From Streptomyces sp. ISL-100 (GTDB taxonomy: Bacteria; Actinomycetota; Actinomycetes; Streptomycetales; Streptomycetaceae): a stretch of DNA of 64,000 nucleotides. Both the position numbers and the translations under genes were made by a program. The stretch spans positions 4,751-68,750 of the forward strand of contig NZ_JAGGOK010000002.1 in assembly GCF_018614615.1 (NCBI RefSeq), given 5' to 3'. The notes under the pieces are model-generated. The model saw only the letters and a list, made by a program, of their open reading frames with translations. It did no database searches and was not told the origin of the DNA. Positions 59,365-64,000 of this stretch are shown here, piece after piece (the stretch's first letter is position 1; each line of letters opens with the position of its first letter).

Positions 59365-59601
59365 TTGCTCGATAGGAACACACCACACAACCCAGATCCC
59401 GAGCTGGACCGGACTCCCGGCCTCGAACCGGGCGGCGCAGTGCCTCCCGGAGAGACGCCGCCCGGCGAGGCGAGTACCAGTTCCGGCGCCGGTCCCCGCG
59501 TAGAGCCGCCGCGTGGCTGGTCGAAGGGGCCGCTGATCGCCATCGGCATAGTCGTGGTGCTGTGCGCGGCCTTCTTCCTGGCGTTCGCAGTGATCATGTA
59601 G
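59365..59601 (+). CDS. Small membrane protein, DUF6480-like
   Basis: 78 residues. The N-terminal half is Pro/Gly-rich with the family-like segment LEPGGAVPPGETPPGEAS (about 20-37). One membrane helix follows (PLIAIGIVVVLCAAFFLAFA, about 56-75). The pattern recalls streptomycete DUF6480 proteins. The start is a TTG with no strong ribosome-binding site, so the N-terminus is uncertain. It lies 37 bp after the ChaB-like gene and may share its transcript. Confidence 0.75.
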   Translation: MLDRNTPHNPDPELDRTPGLEPGGAVPPGETPPGEASTSSGAGPRVEPPRGWSKGPLIAIGIVVVLCAAFFLAFAVIM

Positions 59602-59625
59602 CGGCGTGCTCGGGCAGCCGAGATC

Positions 59626-60435
59626 TCAGGGACGGCGCCAGGAGTCGTCGTCGAGGTGGGAGCCCGCCATGGGCCCCATGCGCAGCATGCCGCCGTCCAC
59701 CGCCCACGACGCTCCCGTGACGTATGAGGCGTCGGGGCCCGCGAGGAAGGCGATGACGGAGGCGACTTCCCGCGCGTCGCCGGGACGCCCCAGGGGGATG
59801 CCGCGGCGTACCTCGGTGCGTACGTCCGTATCCTCCTGGCCGGTCATCGGTGTGGCGATCTCACCGGGAGCGACAGCGTTGACCGTGATGCCGTATTCGG
59901 CCAGTTCGAGTGCCATCACCTGCGTCATCAGTCCAAGACCCCCCTTCGCCGCGCAGTAGGGCGCGGCGCCGACGCGGGGCTGGGTCTCGTGGACCGAGGT
60001 GACGTTGACGATCCGGCCACCGTCACCCTGCTCGATCATGCGGCGCGCCGCCCGCTGGCTGCACAGAAACGGGCCGATCATGTCGACATCGACGACCTGG
60101 CGGATCTTCGCGAGATCAAGTTCGAGGAACGGCGTGGCCGTGCCGGTTCCGGCGTTGTTGATGAGGACGTCGATACGGCCGAGCTCCCCGGCCAGCCGGT
60201 CGATCACCTGGGCCGCGTCGGGCAGCACCGTGAGATCCATGGCCGCGAGGGCCGCGCGGCGGCCGTGTTCGCGCACCTCTGCCGCCGTCGCTTCGGCGCC
60301 TTCCCGGTCGGTGTGAAAAGTGATGCCGACGTCCATGCCCTGCGCGGCGAGGCGGACGGCCGTGGCGCGCCCGATCCCCGAGTCCGCGCCGGTGATGACG
60401 GCGACTGGCGATTGTCCGTTCTCAGGGCTGGACAT
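59626..60435 (-). CDS. Short-chain dehydrogenase (glucose 1-dehydrogenase-like)
   Basis: A 269-residue classical SDR enzyme. The cofactor motif is VITGADSGIGRATAV (about 13-27) and NNAG is present (LINNAGTG). The catalytic Ser is in VNVTSVHETQPR and Tyr-x3-Lys in PYCAAKGGLGLM. The C-terminus reads VDGGMLRMGP. Similar Bacillus proteins oxidise glucose and belong to stress regulons; the real substrate is uncertain. The ATG at 60435 has AAGGA 8 bases upstream. Its leader contains four 10-bp repeats. It is downstream of another SDR gene on the same strand. Confidence 0.88.
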   Translation of the reverse strand: MSSPENGQSPVAVITGADSGIGRATAVRLAAQGMDVGITFHTDREGAEATAAEVREHGRRAALAAMDLTVLPDAAQVIDRLAGELGRIDVLINNAGTGTATPFLELDLAKIRQVVDVDMIGPFLCSQRAARRMIEQGDGGRIVNVTSVHETQPRVGAAPYCAAKGGLGLMTQVMALELAEYGITVNAVAPGEIATPMTGQEDTDVRTEVRRGIPLGRPGDAREVASVIAFLAGPDASYVTGASWAVDGGMLRMGPMAGSHLDDDSWRRP

Positions 60436-60450
60436 GGAGACGATCCTTCT

Positions 60451-60490
60451 CGTGTGCTCTCGTGTGCTCTCGTGTGCTCTCGTGTGCTCT
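60451..60490 (-). repeat. Tandem 10-bp repeat in the SDR leader
   Basis: Four exact copies of CGTGTGCTCT (AGAGCACACG on the transcribed strand), with partial flanking units, lie between the two SDR genes, 16-55 bp upstream of the downstream start. Copy number could vary by slippage and alter leader length or structure. Confidence 0.85.
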
Positions 60491-60515
60491 CGTGAGCGGG
60501 GCGGGTCGGGACGGA

Positions 60516-61268
60516 TCAGGGCCAGGAAGGCTCCTTGCGCGGTACGACGACCAGCTCGGACACCGCGCTGCCGGCCGGGACGGACAGGGCGTACAGCACC
60601 GTGTCGGCCACGATGTCCGGGCTCTGCAGCATGGAGACATCGGCGTCGGGGAAGCGTTCGAGGATGAACGGCGTCTCCATGCCGCCCGCGATGATCCCGG
60701 TGACGCCGATCCCCGGGCAGTCCCGCTGCGCCTCTTTGAACAGGGTGTGGGTGAACGCGCGCAGGCCCGTCTTGCCCGCCGCGTAGGGGCCGGCCTCGGT
60801 CCAGGTGCGGTTCGCCGCCGTGGAGAGGATGTTGACGATGTGGCCGCCGCCGCGGGCAACCATGCGGCGGTAGGTCTCCAGGCACAGATACATGGGCCCC
60901 AGCAGGTTCGTCGTGATGACCCGCGTCACCTCGTCGGCCGACAGGTGCTCGATGGGCTTGGAGACGTCCACGGCCGCGTTGTTGACCAGGATGTCCACCG
61001 TCTGCCCTTCGGCCTCCAGGTCCTTGAAGACCTCCGCGACCGCCGCTGCGTCGCGGACGTCCAGCTCCACGAACCGCGCGTCGCCACGCCCCATTTCGGC
61101 TGCCAGTTCGTTGCAGAGGTCCCGCGCCAAGTCCTTGCGCAGGTCCGCCACCAGTACGGACGCCCCGGCGCCGGCCATCCTCCGCACGATCGAGGCCCCC
61201 AGCCCCCGCGCGCCGCCCGTCACCAATGCCTGCTTGCCGTGAAGGTCGACCTGCACTCCGCTTTCCAT
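60516..61268 (-). CDS. Short-chain dehydrogenase/reductase
   Basis: 250 residues. The cofactor motif is LVTGGARGLGASIV (about 15-28), NNAA follows in ILVNNAAVDV, and the Tyr-x3-Lys pair is in PYAAGKTGLRAF. The serine position lies in VNILSTAANRTW. The ATG at 61268 has GGAAGG upstream. The protein differs clearly from the second SDR, so the two probably catalyse different steps. A tandem repeat and about 80 bp separate them; co-transcription is likely. Confidence 0.87.
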   Translation of the reverse strand: MESGVQVDLHGKQALVTGGARGLGASIVRRMAGAGASVLVADLRKDLARDLCNELAAEMGRGDARFVELDVRDAAAVAEVFKDLEAEGQTVDILVNNAAVDVSKPIEHLSADEVTRVITTNLLGPMYLCLETYRRMVARGGGHIVNILSTAANRTWTEAGPYAAGKTGLRAFTHTLFKEAQRDCPGIGVTGIIAGGMETPFILERFPDADVSMLQSPDIVADTVLYALSVPAGSAVSELVVVPRKEPSWP

Positions 61269-61716
61269 ACCGCTGCCTTCCGGTTGCCTCTCGTTGCCTC
61301 TTTTGTGCTCCGTGTCTCACTGTGAGCCCGGCGACCGTGTCCGGCACGCCGGATTACGCCGTCGCGCCGTCGCCCGCGGGCTGTGGTCGCGGTCACGCCG
61401 CCGAACGTACGGGCGGCTGCTCCAGGGGCCTGTGAGCAAGCACACCAGAAGTGCCGGATCCCTTACGCCCCAAGGAATCGCCGTCCACGGCGGCACCCCC
61501 GCGTGACGCTCCTCCCAGCACCGGCCGAACCGGTCTGCCACGATGGTCCAGGCCGTTCCCCGGAAGGACTCCGCGCCTCGCAAACAGGCGTCATGAGTCC
61601 CCGACGAGCGGCACAGCCCAGCCAGATCCGGTGGAGCGGCCGCGCAGAGCAGCCGGTGTTCGAGCTTCCGCCGTTCCGCCGCTTGAGCCCCCCGGCTCGT
61701 CTCCGAGTGACTCACT
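61269..61716. other. 448-bp intergenic region without recognisable gene
   Basis: It separates the divergent SDR and MFS genes. Open frames exist on both strands, but their translations (Pro/Arg-rich) look like frame shadows and match no family I know. No clear palindrome or tRNA was found. Promoters for both sides must lie here but cannot be placed with confidence. Confidence 0.5.
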
Positions 61717-63153
61717 GTGTCTTCTTTGCCCGCGGGCCCCGCGCCCGCCCCTGCCCTTGCCCCTGACGCCGCCGCGCCCGCCCGCCGGCTGCGCTTCGGC
61801 CGTCTCGCGAAGAGCGGGGCGGACGACCACTCGCCGTGGCGTTCGCTGAAGTACCGCAGCATGCGCTGGTGGTCGGTCGCGAACTTCGTCTCCAACGCCG
61901 GTACCTGGATGCAGCTGACGGTCCAGAACCTGCTCGTGCTCCAGATCACCGGGTCCGCCGCCGCGACAGGACTGTCCATGTCCGTCCAGGCGGCTCCCGG
62001 TCTGCTCATGAGCGTCGCGGGCGGTGCCGCTGTCGACCGGTGGCCCCGCAAGCTGACCGCCGCCGTCAGCCAAGGGCTTCTCGGCGCCGTCGCGTTCGTG
62101 ACGGCCGTCCTGGTCGCGACGGATCAGCTGAACCTCGCGGTCCTGATGGCGCTGGCCGCCGTCACGGGTCTCATCGCCACCGTGGACGGACCGGCCTGTG
62201 CGCTGCTGGGCAACGACCTCGTTCGTACGGAAGACGTCCCCTCCGCCATCGGCGTGGGCTCGCTGGTCCACAACGCGGGCCGCCTCGCCGGTGCCGCTCT
62301 GGCCGGTATCACGGTGGGCTTCCTCGGCACTGCCGCCGCGTACGCGGCCAACGGTCTCTCCTTCCTCTTCGTGGCCTCCGTCATCCCCTTCCTCCGTCCG
62401 GTGCACACGTTTGTCCGGGGCGCCAAGGCCTCCCCGAAGACGCCGCGTACCCCGCTCGGGAAGAAGGACACGCGAGACACGGGGGGCACGGACGACGACA
62501 TGACCGTGCGCCAGGGCGTCCTGTACTTCATGCGCCGCCCCCGGCTGGTCGCGCTCGCGGGGATCACCGGTCTCAGCGCGGTCTTCGGACGGAATTACGG
62601 GCTCACCCTGGCCGTACTCGTCACCGGTCCGCTCGCCGGCGGCGCCGGAGCGTTCGGCACCGTCTCCACCGTCCTCGCCGTCGGGGGCATCGTCGGTGCG
62701 GTCCTCGGCGCCCGGCTGCGCAAGCCGTCGGTGCGGCTCGTGGGCACGCTCGCGGCCGCCGGGGCCCTGCTCCAGGTGGTGGCGGGATTCTCGCCGTCGC
62801 TCGCCGTGCTGCTGGTGCTCGTCCTGCCCATGGCCGTGGTGGAGTCGATTTCCGACACCGCCGGGACGACCGTGCTCCAGACCGACCCGCCCGCCCATAT
62901 GCGGGGCCGCGTCCTCGGCGTCTGGGGCACCATCAAGACGACGTGGGGTCTCGCGGGACCGCCGGCGCTCGGTCTCCTCATGGAGCTGGCCGGCGCGCGG
63001 GGCGCCCTCGTGTCCGGTGGACTGATCATCGCCGGCGCGATCGGGGCCGGCTACGTGCTCCGCCGCCGCCGGACAGCGACGACCGTAATCGTGCGTACGG
63101 AGCGGAGTGTCGTGACCGGGCAGCTGAAGCCGTCCCTGAGCACGGCCGCCTGA
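61717..63153 (+). CDS. MFS transporter (MFS_3, EntS-like exporter)
   Basis: 478 residues with about 11-12 hydrophobic helices. The family pattern includes WWSVANFVSNAGTWMQLTVQ near the first helix, an A-like motif DRWPRKLTAAVSQ after helix 2 and a long charged central loop (about 230-265). MFS_3 proteins export siderophores, macrolides or other small molecules. The GTG at 61717 has no strong ribosome-binding site. It ends before a bidirectional hairpin shared with the convergent glycosyltransferase gene. Confidence 0.87.
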   Translation: MSSLPAGPAPAPALAPDAAAPARRLRFGRLAKSGADDHSPWRSLKYRSMRWWSVANFVSNAGTWMQLTVQNLLVLQITGSAAATGLSMSVQAAPGLLMSVAGGAAVDRWPRKLTAAVSQGLLGAVAFVTAVLVATDQLNLAVLMALAAVTGLIATVDGPACALLGNDLVRTEDVPSAIGVGSLVHNAGRLAGAALAGITVGFLGTAAAYAANGLSFLFVASVIPFLRPVHTFVRGAKASPKTPRTPLGKKDTRDTGGTDDDMTVRQGVLYFMRRPRLVALAGITGLSAVFGRNYGLTLAVLVTGPLAGGAGAFGTVSTVLAVGGIVGAVLGARLRKPSVRLVGTLAAAGALLQVVAGFSPSLAVLLVLVLPMAVVESISDTAGTTVLQTDPPAHMRGRVLGVWGTIKTTWGLAGPPALGLLMELAGARGALVSGGLIIAGAIGAGYVLRRRRTATTVIVRTERSVVTGQLKPSLSTAA

Positions 63154-63170
63154 TACGCGCCCGCTGACCG

Positions 63171-63210
63171 CCGACCGCCGCCGCCCGAGTCATGGGGCGG
63201 CGGCGGTCGG
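63171..63210. terminator. Bidirectional terminator with 16-bp perfect stem
   Basis: CCGACCGCCGCCGCCC (63171-63186), an 8-nt loop and GGGCGGCGGCGGTCGG (63195-63210) lie between the stops of two convergent genes. Confidence 0.85.
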
Positions 63211-63221
63211 CCGTCACCGGC

Positions 63222-64000
63222 TCACGGCGACAGCTCCAGCAGCCGGATACGACGCTCCACCCGCGGCGGCACCCGGCGCCGGCGGGCCAGCGCCGCGGGA
63301 AGCCGACGGGCGGCGTCGGCCAGGGCGAGGCGCGCCTGCGGATCGTCACGGCTGTCCAGGGCCAGCCTCGCGGACTGGGCCACGGCCTGTCGCAGGGGCC
63401 GCCGCAGCCACGCGGTGAGCAGTTCGTTGCGCCGCATCCTTGCCACCCGGCCGGGGCGGGGTTCCCCGTCCGGCTCGTGACGGGCGACGACGCCGGGACA
63501 GTGGGCCACCCCCCAGCCGTGCGCGTCGAGGTCGATGGCGAGCAGTTGCTCCTCACCGCCGACGCCCAGCAGCGGATGGAATCCGCCCACCTCCAGGAAC
63601 GCCGCCCGCCGCACCACGGCCGCGCACGCGAGGAAGCCGAGCACGGAACGGCCGGGCAGGTCCGGTTCCTGCCCCAGCGGCGAGCTGCGCAGCGCCTCGT
63701 TGAGCGGATCGGGGGTCCCGTCCGGGCCCACGAGTGTGGTGGCGGCCACCAGCCCCAGCCGGGGGTGCGTGTCGAGCACGTCGGCGGCCCGGTCGAGGGC
63801 GCCGGGCTCCCACCAGGAGTCGTCGTCGCTGAACGCGATGTACGGCGTGCTGAGTGCGGCGGCGCCGTACGTACGCCCGGCCGCGGCCAGATTGCGGCCG
63901 GGTGTGAGCAGTTGTACGCCGGGGTGCTTCCCGCGCACCGCTTCGGCGGTGCCGTCCGTGGAGCCGTTGTCGACCACCGCGACCGGTGGCCGCTCGGGGA
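63222..64000 (-). CDS. Family 2 glycosyltransferase, partial (5' end outside window)
   Basis: At least 259 residues; the start lies beyond the window end. GT-A fold motifs are visible: VVDNGSTDGTAEAV near the visible N-terminus, the metal-binding DDD in FSDDDSWWEPGALD, and a GGFHPLLGVGGEEQLLAIDL segment typical of GT2 acceptor regions. The C-terminal ~80 residues are Arg-rich and may be membrane-associated. It would transfer a sugar from a nucleotide donor to a cell-surface or natural-product acceptor. Its stop is 12 bp from the terminator. Confidence 0.87.
   Translation of the reverse strand, partial: PERPPVAVVDNGSTDGTAEAVRGKHPGVQLLTPGRNLAAAGRTYGAAALSTPYIAFSDDDSWWEPGALDRAADVLDTHPRLGLVAATTLVGPDGTPDPLNEALRSSPLGQEPDLPGRSVLGFLACAAVVRRAAFLEVGGFHPLLGVGGEEQLLAIDLDAHGWGVAHCPGVVARHEPDGEPRPGRVARMRRNELLTAWLRRPLRQAVAQSARLALDSRDDPQARLALADAARRLPAALARRRRVPPRVERRIRLLELSP

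Noticed and set aside
61317..62051. Open frames in the SDR-MFS intergenic region
   Set aside because: The translations are Pro/Arg-rich without motifs and extend into the MFS gene; treated as shadows.

Overview
The window looks like chromosomal DNA of a Streptomyces or a very close actinomycete. The GC content is very high and the third codon position is strongly GC-biased. Start codons are often GTG and sometimes TTG, and genes are linked by 4-bp ATGA/GTGA/TTGA overlaps. It also carries families typical of streptomycetes: a conservon, a streptophobe-type membrane protein, DUF6777- and DUF6480-like proteins, CsbD, SPW and a SigB/SigF-type sigma factor. No rRNA, canonical tRNA, CRISPR array, insertion sequence or prophage was recognised. 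All function calls come from reading sequence and motifs; no database search was run.

Layout. (1) 48-10373 is a carbohydrate uptake locus. A divergent FGGY kinase faces an operon encoding a lipoprotein binding protein, two permeases, two different ATPases, a DeoR regulator, a D-2-hydroxyacid dehydrogenase and a second FGGY kinase. (2) 10555-12712 is an NCS1 cytosine/purine-type permease divergent from a TetR regulator, with a perfect 16+3+16 bp palindrome between them. (3) 12722-15883 holds an orphan NarL-type histidine kinase and a DHA2-type drug exporter. (4) 15884-19067 holds a decayed gene, a hairpin-rich stretch, then a coupled set of a 38-residue ORF, a NUDIX hydrolase and an ABC exporter. 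(5) 19276-26329 is a terpene locus: a class I terpene synthase, a convergent conservon operon (cvnA-D plus a P450 whose ExxR motif is changed) and a second, divergent P450. (6) 26531-27568 holds a small ABM-domain protein and a DJ-1/PfpI-type protein.

(7) 27590-33924 is a peptide export system: a 74-residue precursor with a double-glycine leader and a Cys-free glycine-zipper core, followed by an HlyD adaptor, a C39-peptidase ABC transporter and a second ABC transporter of NHLM type. No modifying enzyme is visible, and a small SLT-like protein is divergent from it. (8) 34808-43666 appears to be a phospho-signalling region. It holds a methyltransferase, an SPW protein, an ABC transporter with two FHA domains, a protein whose tail repeats PT(Q/R)VV every ~22 residues, a Ser/Thr protein kinase in the same coupled operon, a streptophobe-type membrane protein and a DUF6777-like protein. 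(9) 43809-49265 holds an unlinked cytochrome oxidase subunit I, a TetM/OtrA-type ribosomal protection protein with a possible leader peptide, and a nucleotide-sugar-epimerase-like protein. (10) 49375-53707 holds a sigma factor whose 3' end overlaps an antisense RsbW-like ATPase gene, a FUSC-type membrane protein, a HAD phosphatase, CsbD, and small or VOC proteins. (11) 53810-64000 holds a three-subunit molybdenum hydroxylase (PaoABC-like), small stress-type proteins, two SDR enzymes separated by a 10-bp tandem repeat, an MFS exporter and a glycosyltransferase cut by the window end.

The two most distinctive systems are the unmodified glycine-zipper peptide with its own NHLM exporter (27590-33924) and the FHA-transporter / PT(Q/R)VV scaffold / kinase operon (36243-40966).
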